Assembly (NCBI RefSeq): GCF_002982315.1
Contig: NZ_MWZD01000012.1
Span: forward strand, 168,657 to 232,656
Direction of reading: 5' to 3'
From: Leucobacter massiliensis
GTDB taxonomy: Bacteria; Actinomycetota; Actinomycetes; Actinomycetales; Microbacteriaceae
Length of the DNA stretch: 64,000 nucleotides
Part shown: one piece after another, positions 50,010 through 59,387 of the stretch
How positions within the stretch are numbered: the stretch's first letter is position 1
How the letters are laid out: every line of letters starts with the position of its first letter
Notes under the pieces: model-generated
The model's input: only the letters and a program-made list of their open reading frames with translations
What the model was told of the DNA's origin: nothing
The model's database searches: none
Translations under genes and position numbers: made by a program

Positions 50010-51769
50010 GCGGTCTCCTCTCCGAGCAGGATCGGGTGCTCGGCGTCGTGCTGCCTCCGGCGCCTCCGCTGCACGACGGGATCGGGCACCGGCACGGCTG
50101 CGATGAGGCGCTGCGTGTACTCGTGCCGGGGTTCGTGCAGCACGCGCTCGGTCGGCCCCAGCTCCACCAGCTCGCCGCGCCGCAGCACGCCGACGCGGTG
50201 CGCGAGCAGCTCCACCACGGCGAGGTCGTGGCTGATGAACAGCGCGGCGAAGCCCAGTTCCGCTTGGAGCGCGGTGAAGATCTCGAGGACCCGTGCCTGC
50301 ACCGAGACGTCGAGCGCGGAGGTGGGTTCGTCGGCGATGACCAGTTCGGGACGGAGGGCGAGCGCCCGCGCGAGGCCGACGCGCTGCCGCTGGCCGCCGG
50401 AGAGCTCGAAGGGGTAGCGGGTGGCGAAGCCGGCGGGCAGCTCCACGGCGTCGAGCAGCTCGGCGGCACGGGCGCGGTAGGCGGCGGTGCCGCCGGGTTC
50501 GCGGTGCACGCGGAGCGGCTCGACGATGCACTCCTCGACCGTCATGAAGGAGTTGAACGAGGCAGCCGGGTCCTGGAAGACGAAACCGATCCGGCGCCGC
50601 AGCTCCCGCAGCGACCGCCCGCGCAACCGCCGCATCTCGGCGCCGAGGACGCGCACCGATCCCGCAGCGATCGCCTCGAGTCCGCCGATCGCGCGACCGA
50701 TCGTCGACTTGCCCGAGCCCGACTCGCCGACGAGGCCCAGCACCTCGCCGCGCCCGATCTCGAAGCTCACGTCGCCGACCGCCCGCACGGGATCCTTGCC
50801 GAAACCGCCGCGGTAGATGACCTCGAGGCCGGTGACCCGCACTGCGGGGTCCGCCTCGGATGCGCTCGCCGCCGCGGCCGCGCGCTCCGCCACCCGGGGC
50901 AGCCCGTCGGCCGCGCCGTCGCGCCCCGCACCCAGCCTCGGCACGGCGGCGAGCAGCTCACGCGTGTACGCCTCGCGCGGCGCGGCGAAGAGCTGATCGA
51001 CGGGGGCCTGCTCGACGAGCCGGCCGCGGTGCATCACGGCGACGCGATCCGCGATGTCGGCGACGACGCCCATGTTGTGGGTGATGAGCATGATCGCGGC
51101 GCCGAACTCGTCGCGGCACTCGCGCAGCAGCTCGAGGATCTCGGCCTGCACGGTGACGTCGAGCGCGGTCGTCGGCTCGTCGGCGATGATCACAGCGGGC
51201 CGTAGGGCGAGCGCCATCGCGATGACGATCCGCTGCTTCTGGCCCCCCGAGAACTGGTGCGGGTAGTCGTCGATGCGTCGCTCAGGATCGGGGATGCCCA
51301 CCGCGCGGAGCATGGCGACCGCGCGCGTCCGTCGCTCGCGACGGTCGGACATGCCGTGCGCGCGCAGTCCCTCCTCCAGCTGCCACCCCACTCGGAACAC
51401 CGGGTTCAGTGCGGTCGACGGCTCCTGGAAGATCATTGCCGCGTCGCTGCCGCGGAGCTCGCGCAGGCGCTGCCGGCTCGCGGTGAGCACCCCGGTGCCG
51501 GAGAGCAGCACCGCGCCGCCCGCGCGCGTGCGCGGTGGCAGGAGGCCGAGCGCGGCGCGGGCGGTGAGCGTCTTCCCGGATCCCGATTCGCCGACGACGG
51601 CCAGGATCTCGCGCGGCCGCAGTTCGAGGCTTATCCCTGCGACGGCGTGGACGGTCCCCTGGGGCGAGTCGATGTCGAGGCTCAGGCGCTGGATGCTGAG
51701 CGGAGCACCGGCCGGGCCGGCGGCGGTCACGGCTCGACGGTCTGCGGGAGGGGAGGCGGGTGTGCTCAT
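50006..51769 (-). CDS. Dipeptide ABC transporter ATPase, two fused NBDs (DppDF type)
   Basis: 587-residue ATPase with two complete nucleotide-binding domains. NBD1 has Walker A GESGSGKT (residues 60-67), signature FSGGQKQR and IIADEPTTALDVTVQ. NBD2 has GESGSGKST near residue 350, LSGGQRQR and [15 protein letters not shown]. The C-terminal regions carry the oligopeptide-transporter motif PREAYTRELLAAVP and its counterpart EPRHEYTQRLIAAVP. It powers the two permeases encoded upstream and overlaps both neighbours by 4 nt. Confidence 0.96.
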   Translation of the reverse strand: MSTPASPPADRRAVTAAGPAGAPLSIQRLSLDIDSPQGTVHAVAGISLELRPREILAVVGESGSGKTLTARAALGLLPPRTRAGGAVLLSGTGVLTASRQRLRELRGSDAAMIFQEPSTALNPVFRVGWQLEEGLRAHGMSDRRERRTRAVAMLRAVGIPDPERRIDDYPHQFSGGQKQRIVIAMALALRPAVIIADEPTTALDVTVQAEILELLRECRDEFGAAIMLITHNMGVVADIADRVAVMHRGRLVEQAPVDQLFAAPREAYTRELLAAVPRLGAGRDGAADGLPRVAERAAAAASASEADPAVRVTGLEVIYRGGFGKDPVRAVGDVSFEIGRGEVLGLVGESGSGKSTIGRAIGGLEAIAAGSVRVLGAEMRRLRGRSLRELRRRIGFVFQDPAASFNSFMTVEECIVEPLRVHREPGGTAAYRARAAELLDAVELPAGFATRYPFELSGGQRQRVGLARALALRPELVIADEPTSALDVSVQARVLEIFTALQAELGFAALFISHDLAVVELLAHRVGVLRRGELVELGPTERVLHEPRHEYTQRLIAAVPVPDPVVQRRRRRQHDAEHPILLGEETA

Positions 51770-52752
51770 CGCTGCGGCTCCTCGGTGGTGGTGCGGCGGG
51801 GGACGACGGTGGCTGCGAGCCGTGCGAAGAGTCCGGGCCTGCCGACGAGCGCCCGGGAGCGTTGATCGACGAGGTCGCGGAGCCCGTCTCCGATGAGATT
51901 GAGCGCGAGCACGGTGACGATGAGGAACGCGCTGGTGACGAGGATCATCTGGGGTGCCTGCATGATGACGGCCTTGCCGTCGTAGAGGATGTTGCCCCAG
52001 CTGGCGTGCGGGGCCGGGACCCCTGCGCCGAGGAAGCTCATGGCGGCCTCGGTGATGATGGACTCGGCGAAGGTGAAGGTCGCCTGCACGACGAGCACCG
52101 AGAGGGTGTTGGGCAGGATGTGCCGCCACATGATGTGGAGCATTCCGGCGCCCTGCATGGTGCTGGCGGTCACGAAGGTCTCGGAGGTGACGGCGAGGGC
52201 GCGCGCTCGGACGAGGCGCGCGATCCCCGGTGTGTAGACGATCGCGAGCGCGATGATGAGGTTGGTGACGCTCGGCCCGAGCGCGGCGGCGAGGGCGACC
52301 GCGAGCAGGATCGCGGGGATCGCCATGAGCCCGTCGCAGATCCGCATGAGGATCGCGTCGAGCACCGGTGAGAACACTGCCGCGACCCCGATGATCGCGC
52401 CGAGCACGCTGCTCACGAGCGCGACCACGAAGCCGACGAGCAGCGAGGTCGAGGCGCCGGAGACGATGCGGGCGAAGAGGTCGCGGCCGAAGTTGTCGGT
52501 GCCGAAGAGGTGGCTTGCGGAGGGGGCGCCGAGTCGCTGCGCGGGGTCGACGGCGTAGGGGTCGAGGTGCAGCAGGGGCGGCAGGAGAGAGGAGACGACG
52601 ATGATGGCGAGGATCACGATGGCGCCGGTCACGAGGCCGGTGCTGCCGAGGATGCGCTGCCAGAGGCTGATGCGCTTCGGCTCCGCTTGCAGGGACAGCA
52701 TCGTGGTGCTCGGTACCGTCGTGCGCTGTGTCGAGGGGGGATTCTCGGCCAT
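51766..52752 (-). CDS. Dipeptide/oligopeptide ABC permease (DppC type)
   Basis: 328-residue permease with about six membrane helices. The entry motif HLFGTDNFGRDLFARIVSGA is typical of DppC, and the ATPase-contact EAA loop reads STMQGAGMLHIMWRHILPN. The segment AAMSFLGAGVPAPHASWGNI is also conserved. It lies 4 nt downstream of the DppB-type gene and overlaps the ATPase gene. Confidence 0.95.
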   Translation of the reverse strand: MAENPPSTQRTTVPSTTMLSLQAEPKRISLWQRILGSTGLVTGAIVILAIIVVSSLLPPLLHLDPYAVDPAQRLGAPSASHLFGTDNFGRDLFARIVSGASTSLLVGFVVALVSSVLGAIIGVAAVFSPVLDAILMRICDGLMAIPAILLAVALAAALGPSVTNLIIALAIVYTPGIARLVRARALAVTSETFVTASTMQGAGMLHIMWRHILPNTLSVLVVQATFTFAESIITEAAMSFLGAGVPAPHASWGNILYDGKAVIMQAPQMILVTSAFLIVTVLALNLIGDGLRDLVDQRSRALVGRPGLFARLAATVVPRRTTTEEPQR

Positions 52753-52756
52753 CGGT

Positions 52757-53707
52757 TCAGGCCTTTCCGACGCGGACCCGCGGGTCGACGATGCCGTAGA
52801 GCAGGTCGATGAGCAGGTTCGTGAGCAGGTAGATGAGGGTGACGAACAGGATGACGCCCTGGATGACGGGGTAGTCGCGCCGTGAGATCGCGGTGACGAG
52901 CAGCTGCCCGAGGCCGGGGATGTTGAAGATCGTCTCGGTGACCGCGGCTCCCGTGACGAGCCCGCCGAGTGAGAGCCCGACGATGGTGAGGATCGGCAGG
53001 CTCGCGTTCTTCAGGGTGTGCGAGAACAGCAGCCGCGCCTCGGTGACGCCACGTGATCGGGCGGCCTCGATGTAGTCGGCGCTGAGCACGTCGAGCACGG
53101 CGGCGCGGGTGGTGCGGGTGATGAGCGCAGCGGTGATGGCGCCCAGCGCGACGCCCGGCATGATGAGCGTCTTGATGCCTGCGGCGAAGTCGTCGAACGG
53201 GTTGACGTAGCCCGAGAGCGGGAGCCAGCGCAGGGCGAGCCCGAAGAGCAGCATCATCGCGAGGGCGAGCACGAAGCTCGGGACGGTCATGCCCACGAGG
53301 GTGAAGCCGGTGACGGCGCGGTCGAGCCCGCCTCCCCGGTACCGGGCGGCGAGGGTGCCGAAGGGCACGGAGAGCAGGAGCGCGACGAGGATCGCGATGA
53401 GCGCGAGCTGGATCGTCGGCACCGCGTTGTCGCCGATCGCCTCGACGACGCTCTTGTGCAGGAAGTAGGAGTCGCCGAGGTCGCCGCGGAGGACGCCGCC
53501 CACCCAGTTGAGGTACTGCGTGACGACCGGCTGCTCGAGGCCCATCGTCTCGCGCAGCGCGGCGACCTGCTCGTCCGGGGCTTTCTGCCCGAGGATGCGG
53601 CGGGCCGGGTCTCCCGGGGTGAGGTGGATCAGTGAGAAGATCACGACCGACACCACGAACAGTACGGGGATCAGGCTGAGCAGCCTGCGGAGGATGAATT
53701 TCAGCAT
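52757..53707 (-). CDS. Dipeptide/oligopeptide ABC permease (DppB type)
   Basis: 316-residue permease. The start MLKFILRRLLSLIPVLFVVS and IHLTPGDPARRILGQKAP are characteristic of DppB; the EAA loop is ARSRGVTEARLLFSHTLKNA. ATG 53707 is the true start: the open frame runs on to 53752, but that extension lies in an adapter-derived sequence (53738-53771). The sequence between this gene and the binding protein is therefore unreliable, and the real spacer length is unknown. Confidence 0.94.
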   Translation of the reverse strand: MLKFILRRLLSLIPVLFVVSVVIFSLIHLTPGDPARRILGQKAPDEQVAALRETMGLEQPVVTQYLNWVGGVLRGDLGDSYFLHKSVVEAIGDNAVPTIQLALIAILVALLLSVPFGTLAARYRGGGLDRAVTGFTLVGMTVPSFVLALAMMLLFGLALRWLPLSGYVNPFDDFAAGIKTLIMPGVALGAITAALITRTTRAAVLDVLSADYIEAARSRGVTEARLLFSHTLKNASLPILTIVGLSLGGLVTGAAVTETIFNIPGLGQLLVTAISRRDYPVIQGVILFVTLIYLLTNLLIDLLYGIVDPRVRVGKA

Positions 53708-53737
53708 CGGGGTTCCGGATCGGGGACGACGGGGGGG

Positions 53738-53771
53738 GTGTCTCTTATACACCTCTCCCAGCCCCCGAGAC
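53738..53771. other. Nextera transposon-adapter sequence in the assembly
   Basis: Thirty of 34 bases match the Nextera transposase adapter (mosaic end plus read-2 tail); the core TGTCTCTTATACAC is exact. Mismatches are mostly A read as C. It is preceded by eight G (53731-53738). On the plus strand it translates to LLYTSPSPRDR, a peptide typical of adapter-contaminated entries. Up to ~30 further bases (to about 53800) may be index and flow-cell sequence with errors. This is a library artefact, not biology. Confidence 0.93.
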
Positions 53772-53822
53772 CGAGGCGGGGCACCGTGCGCCGCCGCCCC
53801 CGCGTGGCGGGGCCTCAGATGG

Positions 53823-55439
53823 TCAGGAGCTCTGCTTCCAGGCGGCGTTCCACCACACGAAGTGCTCGCTGAACCAGGGCAGCTCGAGGTCCTTGTTCGC
53901 AGCGTAGACGTTGTGCGCGTCTCCGATGCGGCTCATCGGGCGGGTCTGCTCGATGTAGCCCTGCATGTCGTCGTAGAGCGCGCTCGCCTCCGCCTGGGTG
54001 GGGGCGGATCGGAAGCGCTGCAGCAGCTCCTGCAGCTCGGGGCCGTCGAAGTAGCCGGCGCGGTCCGGGAGGAACCCGATGGTCTGGGTCGGATCCACCT
54101 CGGTGCTGAAGGGGAACACGACCAGGTCCCACTCGTCACGGTTCTCGCGGTACTTCTCGCTGAAGGCGCCCCACTCGTAGGCGTCAAGCTGCACGTCCAC
54201 GCCGAGGGACTTCAGCTGCTCGGCGACGACGACGGCCGCGTTGTAGGCCTCGCTGTAGTCCTTGTTGGCGAGCAGCGTGACCGTCTCGCCCGCGTAGCCG
54301 CCCTCGGCGAGCATCTCCTTCGCCCGCTCTGCGTCGTGCCGATTGAACTCGGCCTTGCCGACCTCGGTGTCCCAGATGGCCTGCTGGTTCTCGGTCATGT
54401 TGTGGTGGACGAGGTCGTAGAGCTTCTCGGAGCCCACGGCGGCCAGCATGATGGGGTCGCGATCGAGCGCGGCGTTGATCGCTTGCCGGTTCTCGAGCTT
54501 CGAGAAGGGGCTCGACGGGTCGTCGCTGTAGACGAGGTTGATGGGACCGACGAGGTAGGTGTCGAGCACGAGATTGGGGTCGTCCGCGAACTGTTCGAGG
54601 CTGTCGAAGGGCAGCTCGGTGGTCGCATCGTACTGACCCGACTGCACGCCGAGCGCGCGCGTGGAGGCGTCTGCCACGAAGTTGAACACGATCTGCTCGA
54701 GCTGCGCGTTCTTGGCGCCCGCGAAGCCGCTCGAGGCCTCCTCGCGCGACTGGTAGCCGTCCCACTTCGAGATCACGATGGAGCGGTCTGCGTCCCAGCT
54801 TTCGAGCTGGTAGGGGCCGGTGCCGATCACGTCGGCGACGTCGCTGATCGGCTCGTCGCCGACCCGATCGATGACCTCGGAGGGCATGATCGCCGGATAT
54901 GCGGTCGTGACTTGGGAGAGGTAGAGCAGGTGGAGGAAGCTGGCCGAGGGGGCGGTGAGCTTGACCGTGTACTGGTCGACCTTGCTCCACTCGGTCCCCG
55001 CGAAGGCCTCCTGGGCGGCGATCGAGACCCGGTTCCAGCGGTTCATCGAGGCGACGACGTCGTCAGCGTCGAGGTCACTGCCGTCCTGGAAGGTGAGTCC
55101 TTCGCGGAGGTGGAAGGTGTACTCGCGACCGTCTTCGCTGCTCTCGAAGGACTCGGCGAGCATCGGCTTCGCCTGCAGATCGGCGTCCGCCGTGACGAGG
55201 GTCTCGTAGACGGGAAGCGTGATCTCCGCCATGATCGCGTCGGTCGCGATCTGCGGGTCGAGGCTCTCGGGCTGCGCCGGGGCGACGACGTTGACGGCGT
55301 CCCGGGCGCCGCCCGCGCCGCCGTCGGAGGAGCCGCATCCGCTGAGCATGAGCGCGCCCGCGGCGAGGACCGCGGTGGCGACGGCGGCGCGGGGTGCGCC
55401 GCCCCGCCGCGCGCGGGGATGGGTTTCTGAGGGGGTCAT
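53823..55439 (-). CDS. Peptide-binding lipoprotein of the Dpp-type transporter
   Basis: 538-residue extracellular solute-binding protein (family 5). The signal ends in the lipobox LMLSGC (Cys35). Family features are VVAPAQPESLDPQIATDAIM near the start of the mature protein, and SSEDGREYTFHLREGLTFQD. It should capture peptides outside the membrane and deliver them to the permeases encoded downstream. Family 5 also binds nickel, opines and others, so the ligand is inferred from context. It lies 95 nt after the S51 peptidase gene, without a clear promoter of its own. Confidence 0.94.
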   Translation of the reverse strand: MTPSETHPRARRGGAPRAAVATAVLAAGALMLSGCGSSDGGAGGARDAVNVVAPAQPESLDPQIATDAIMAEITLPVYETLVTADADLQAKPMLAESFESSEDGREYTFHLREGLTFQDGSDLDADDVVASMNRWNRVSIAAQEAFAGTEWSKVDQYTVKLTAPSASFLHLLYLSQVTTAYPAIMPSEVIDRVGDEPISDVADVIGTGPYQLESWDADRSIVISKWDGYQSREEASSGFAGAKNAQLEQIVFNFVADASTRALGVQSGQYDATTELPFDSLEQFADDPNLVLDTYLVGPINLVYSDDPSSPFSKLENRQAINAALDRDPIMLAAVGSEKLYDLVHHNMTENQQAIWDTEVGKAEFNRHDAERAKEMLAEGGYAGETVTLLANKDYSEAYNAAVVVAEQLKSLGVDVQLDAYEWGAFSEKYRENRDEWDLVVFPFSTEVDPTQTIGFLPDRAGYFDGPELQELLQRFRSAPTQAEASALYDDMQGYIEQTRPMSRIGDAHNVYAANKDLELPWFSEHFVWWNAAWKQSS

Positions 55440-55534
55440 GCTCTGCGGCTCCTTCTGCGGTGGTCCGGTCTGGATGAAGTATGGGGGACGGGGGCGCTCC
55501 CGGCGGCGTGACGCACGGGCGCCGTGGGCGGATC

Positions 55535-57406
55535 TCAGCGGCGGCGAAGTCGCCGCGCACCGCTCAGCGCGAGACCGGCTGCGACGAGCGCTGCTCCCGC
55601 TGCGCCGATCTGCCAGGCGGTACCGGCTCCGCCGGTGCGGGCGAGTCTCTCCTGCGGGGCCGGCTGGGGTGCGGGGGCGTCACCGCCGCGCGGCGGCTCG
55701 GGGCCTTCCGGCTCTTCGGCGGGCGGGGCCGTCTCGCCGGCGCCGACGATCCGGGCGGGGACGCCGCCCGCCGCGGGAGCGATGCGCAGGCGGACGCCGT
55801 CTGCGTTGAGCGGCTCCGCTCGCACCTCGGCGGAGAAGGTCTGGGCTCCTTCGGCCACCGGCGTGACCGCGCGCAGCGTGGTGCTGGCGCCGGGCTGGAG
55901 CGGATCCGCCTCCGCGGCAGCCCGCGTGCCGTCCGCGTCGGCGAGGCTCGGAGCGGCGAGGGGCGTTCCGCCGGTGTTCGTGACGGTGACCTCGATCTCC
56001 GCCTCGCTTCCGGCGGGGAGCGCGCCGTCGGGGCCTGCGCCGAGCACCCGGGCGCTCGCCGAGAGGGCCGGGATGCCGGTGATCGCCATCTCCAGATCGG
56101 TGAAGCCGCCTTCGGCGTTCCAGGCGGTCCGCTCGCTCCGGGTGAAGGTGGTGCGGAAGCTGGGCGCCTCGGCGGGCGTGTCGCAGCTGTCGCCGGAGGC
56201 GGTGCGTTCGCCCGAAGCGACGAGCTTCTGCGCGAGGTCGAGGGTTCCGAAGATGCCGTAGTCGCACTCCGAGGAGCCCCAGATGTCGGTGGGCCGCGTG
56301 GGCGCAGGCGCCGTGCCGGGCTCGGTGCGCACCTCTCCGGCGAGCGTCATGGTGCCGCTCGCGAAGTCGATCGTGGATCCCGGGCTGAGGTACGAGTAGC
56401 GGACGCCGTCGGCGTTGGTGCCGTCGCTTGTCGCGCCGCTCACGTCGAGCACGCTCGTGCCGAGCTCGCCGATGACTTCGCCGGTCCGGGCGGCGCGGTC
56501 GACGACGAGCGCCGTCTTCTCCTCGACGCCGAAGGCGAGCGGGCGCTGCAGCTGGATGGCGAGGCGCACGATGCGGGGCTGCCGGTCGCGGCGGGCGAAG
56601 TGGGAGTCGAGCATCCCCTCGGAGAAGAAGCCGAAGCCGCCGGAGGGGATGTAGGCGAGGCGCCCGTCCTCGTACCAGCCGGCGGTGGCGCCGTCTCGCC
56701 ACGATTCGTGGGAGTTTCCGCCGGAGATCATCTCTGCACCCTGCTGGATGGTGAGTCCGGCGCTGGTGCCGGCGCTCACCCCGCCGGAGTCGACGACCGA
56801 GCGGATCGCCGCCATCGCCGGGGTGTCGGTGCACGCGGTGTACGCGTAGACCGCCTCGGTCGCGGCGTCGGCTCCGGTGCAGTCCATGAGGGCGCGCACG
56901 TAGTTGACCTGGTCGCCGCCGCCGAAATAGACCGCGTCGGAGGCGGCGATCTGGGCGGCGACCTCGGGGTCGTCGGCATTGTCGGCGCTGTAGGGGTCTC
57001 CGGGGTAGTCCTCGCCGGGGTTCACGTCGATGGGGACGGGGTACACCTCGACGCCGAAGCGTTCGAGCCAGTCGGCGTAGTAGAGGCCGTTGGCGGTCGC
57101 GTTGTCCTCGTTCTGCCAGTCGGCGGCGACTTCTGCGTCGGTGGCGACCTGCGAGGCGGTGGTCAGCACCGCGATGCGCGGCGTGGCCCCGGGGCCGGCG
57201 TGCTGCTGGGCGAGGTCGACGATGCGCTGCATGATGGCGTCGCTCGCGGGGTCGCCGGGGGATACGGCGCCGCCGATCGCGACCACGTATCCGCCTGCGG
57301 GCTCAGCGAGGGCGGGGGTCGCGGTGGTGCCGGCGAGCCCGGCCGCGAGGGAAGCGGTCAGCAGGCCGATGCCAATGCGGCGGGCGCGGGGGGCGGATGC
57401 TGTCAA
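55535..57406 (-). CDS. Wall-anchored S51 peptidase, cyanophycinase-like
   Basis: 623-residue exported protein. The signal peptide ends after TPALA (residue 34). The S51 core has YVVAIGGAVS, VYFGGGDQVNYVRAL and the nucleophile Ser215 in VSAGTSAGLTI, as in cyanophycinase, which releases beta-Asp-Arg dipeptides. A C-terminal domain (about residues 430-570) is followed by LARTG (588-592), a hydrophobic helix and RRLRRR: a class E sortase signal. A TTG start (57404-57406) is chosen because ACAGGAG lies 6 nt upstream and the signal then follows at once. It heads the peptide-uptake operon. Cyanophycin as substrate is inference; other peptides are possible. Confidence 0.82.
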   Translation of the reverse strand: MTASAPRARRIGIGLLTASLAAGLAGTTATPALAEPAGGYVVAIGGAVSPGDPASDAIMQRIVDLAQQHAGPGATPRIAVLTTASQVATDAEVAADWQNEDNATANGLYYADWLERFGVEVYPVPIDVNPGEDYPGDPYSADNADDPEVAAQIAASDAVYFGGGDQVNYVRALMDCTGADAATEAVYAYTACTDTPAMAAIRSVVDSGGVSAGTSAGLTIQQGAEMISGGNSHESWRDGATAGWYEDGRLAYIPSGGFGFFSEGMLDSHFARRDRQPRIVRLAIQLQRPLAFGVEEKTALVVDRAARTGEVIGELGTSVLDVSGATSDGTNADGVRYSYLSPGSTIDFASGTMTLAGEVRTEPGTAPAPTRPTDIWGSSECDYGIFGTLDLAQKLVASGERTASGDSCDTPAEAPSFRTTFTRSERTAWNAEGGFTDLEMAITGIPALSASARVLGAGPDGALPAGSEAEIEVTVTNTGGTPLAAPSLADADGTRAAAEADPLQPGASTTLRAVTPVAEGAQTFSAEVRAEPLNADGVRLRIAPAAGGVPARIVGAGETAPPAEEPEGPEPPRGGDAPAPQPAPQERLARTGGAGTAWQIGAAGAALVAAGLALSGARRLRRR

Positions 57407-57456
57407 GGCGGGCTCCTGTCTCGACGTTGAGCGATGAGGGGGTTCCGACGCAAGTG

Positions 57457-57509
57457 TTTCATCTACGATGAAATTTTGCAAGACAGAAACGAACATTTCA
57501 CTATTTCAT
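57457..57509. promoter_or_regulatory. TTTCAT/ATGAAA elements (candidate RpiR sites)
   Basis: A 17-nt palindrome TTTCAT-N5-ATGAAA occupies 57457-57473. Two further half-sites follow, TTTCAC (57496-57501) and TTTCAT (57504-57509). They lie between the S51 operon and the divergent rpiR-type gene, in an AT-rich patch rare for this genome. A TAGACT -10 box for the regulator gene is at 57532-57537. The same hexamers recur at 61337-61372. Confidence 0.65.
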
Positions 57510-57624
57510 TTCGGATCCGGCTCTCGGTTGCTAGACTCGTCGGCGCCCGCAGTCGCCGCTGACGGGGCGAGCCGTTCGCGCTCGCCGAAGCCCGGCGAAG
57601 AGCCCGCAGACGGAGGAACCCCAC

Positions 57625-58530
57625 GTGACCGCTGAATCTCCGCGGCAGCCGCCGTCGGCTCACCGCGCAGCGAGCGACGACACCGTTGCATCGCGTATCC
57701 GGGAGCGCATGGGCAAGTGCACGCCCTCGGAGCGAAAGGTCGCTCGAACGCTGCTCGCGGCATATCCGGTCGCCGGTTTCGAGACCGTTGCCGGGCTCGC
57801 CGAGCTGGCCGAGGTGAGCGGGGCGACCGTTGTGCGCTTCACGACGCGCCTCGGCTATCGGGGCTTCCCCGACTTCCAGCGAGCCCTGCGCGAGGAGCTC
57901 GACCAGCGCAGCGCCTCACCGAGCACCCTCTCCGAGCGCAGCAACCGCGGGCGCCGGGCCACGAGTCCCGACGACCTGGAGGCGCTCGCCGACCCGCTGG
58001 TGGACGATCTGCGTGCGACGTTCGCTGGTCTTTCCGAGCACGACTTCGAAACCACGCTCGCGGCGCTCGCCGACCCGAAGCGGCGCGTCTGGATCGTCGG
58101 CGGCCGCTATAGCTCGTACTTGGCGGAGTACTTCGCTGCGAGCCTGCAGCAGCTGCGAGCCGGAGTGCAGATGGTGCCGCAGATGGCGAGCACGCGCGGT
58201 GCCGCCATGTCCGACTTCGACGCGAAGCACGTGCTCATCGCCTTCGACTTCCGTCGCTACGAGTCCGAGACGCGCAACCTCGTGCAGCACGCGAAGTCTC
58301 GCAAGGCGACCGTGATCGTCGTCACCGACAAGTGGGTGTCGCCGTGCGCGAGCGACGCGGACGCCGTGCTCACGAGCGTGGCAGCCGAGCGGGGCGCCTT
58401 CGACTCGGTCGTACCGGTGATGGCGCTGATCGAGGCGCTGTTCGAGGAGCTTCTGACCCGCATCGGCTTGCCGGCCCGCGAGCGGATCGAGCGCATCGAG
58501 CAGACCGTCCAGCGCCTTGAGCTGATCTGA
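57625..58530 (+). CDS. RpiR-family transcriptional regulator (HTH plus SIS domain)
   Basis: 301-residue regulator. The N-terminal HTH_6 domain reads MGKCTPSERKVARTLLAAYP, then GLAELAEVSGATVVRFTTRL and GYRGFPDFQRALREEL. The SIS domain (about residues 130-270) includes VWIVGGRYSSYLAEYFAASL and VLIAFDFRRYESETRNLVQ. SIS domains usually bind phosphosugars, but RpiR-type regulators of amino-acid and dipeptide genes are known. GTG start behind GGAGGAA. It is divergent from the S51 operon and close to the polar amino-acid transporter; both promoter regions share TTTCAT/ATGAAA motifs. Confidence 0.92.
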   Translation: MTAESPRQPPSAHRAASDDTVASRIRERMGKCTPSERKVARTLLAAYPVAGFETVAGLAELAEVSGATVVRFTTRLGYRGFPDFQRALREELDQRSASPSTLSERSNRGRRATSPDDLEALADPLVDDLRATFAGLSEHDFETTLAALADPKRRVWIVGGRYSSYLAEYFAASLQQLRAGVQMVPQMASTRGAAMSDFDAKHVLIAFDFRRYESETRNLVQHAKSRKATVIVVTDKWVSPCASDADAVLTSVAAERGAFDSVVPVMALIEALFEELLTRIGLPARERIERIEQTVQRLELI

Positions 58531-58613
58531 GGGGAGGCCGCTGCGCGGCAGCTCGGCCGCCGCAGCGCCGCCGGATCCGGGCGGCACAGCGGCGATCCCG
58601 ATCCTCTCCGCTC

Positions 58614-59387
58614 CTAGCGGACAGCCGAGAGGAACGCGCGCGTGCGCTCGTGCTGCGGATCGCCCAGCAGCTGGGCGGGCGGGCCCTGCTCCACGATCTG
58701 CCCGCCGTGCATGAAGACGACCCGGTCGGCCACCTCGCGGGCGAATCCCATCTCGTGCGTCACGACGATCATCGTCATGCCGGAGGCCGCGAGGTCGCGC
58801 ATCACCTGCAGCACGTCGCCGACCAGCTCCGGATCGAGGGCGCTCGTGGGCTCATCGAAGAGCATCAGCTTCGGCTCCATGCAGAGGGCTCGCGCGATGG
58901 CGACGCGCTGCTGCTGGCCACCGGAGAGCTGCCGCGGATATGCCTTCGCCTTGTCCGCGAGGCCCACGCGCTCCAGCAGTGCCAGGGCTCGCGGGAGGAT
59001 CTCGGCGGGCCGCTGCCGCAGCACGGTCCGCGGTGCCAGCATGACGTTCTCCAGCACGGTCATGTGCGCGAAGAGGTTGAAGTGCTGGAACACCATCCCC
59101 GTCTGCGTGCGATCGCGGCAGATCCCGGCCGAGCTCTTCTCGTGCAGCCTGCCGCCGCGCAGCTCGTAACCGACCACCTGGCCGTCGACCCAGATCCGGC
59201 CTCCGTCGAGGCTCTCGAGGTGGTTGATGCAGCGCAGCAACGTGCTCTTGCCCGAGCCGGAGGCGCCGATGAGGCAGACCACCTCGCCCCGCTGCACCTC
59301 CAGATCGACTCCCTGCAGGACCTGCAGGGCCCCGAAGCTCTTGCGCACCTGGCGTGCGCGCACCATCGGCTCCGTCGTCCCGGTCAT
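58614..59387 (-). CDS. Polar amino acid ABC transporter ATPase (GlnQ/HisP type)
   Basis: 257-residue ATPase. Walker [11 protein letters not shown]-loop [20 protein letters not shown], signature [15 protein letters not shown], Walker [20 protein letters not shown] and the switch [11 protein letters not shown] are all of the polar amino acid (PAAT) family. The insertion [19 protein letters not shown] before the Q-loop is longer than in GlnQ and resembles HisP/opine types. The ATG overlaps the permease stop by 4 nt. Confidence 0.95.
   Translation of the reverse strand: MTGTTEPMVRARQVRKSFGALQVLQGVDLEVQRGEVVCLIGASGSGKSTLLRCINHLESLDGGRIWVDGQVVGYELRGGRLHEKSSAGICRDRTQTGMVFQHFNLFAHMTVLENVMLAPRTVLRQRPAEILPRALALLERVGLADKAKAYPRQLSGGQQQRVAIARALCMEPKLMLFDEPTSALDPELVGDVLQVMRDLAASGMTMIVVTHEMGFAREVADRVVFMHGGQIVEQGPPAQLLGDPQHERTRAFLSAVR

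Noticed and set aside
53731..53738. Eight-G run as a phase-variable switch before the DppB gene
   Set aside because: It abuts adapter sequence and cannot be trusted as genomic.
53708..53752. Longer DppB N-terminus starting at 53752
   Set aside because: The extra 15 residues are encoded by adapter-derived and adjoining sequence; the conserved protein begins at MLKFILRR (ATG 53707).
53508..55430. 640-codon plus-strand open frame opposite the peptide-binding protein
   Set aside because: It is the antisense of a clear lipoprotein gene, and its first part runs through the adapter (LLYTSPSPRDR), so it is an artefact plus a shadow.
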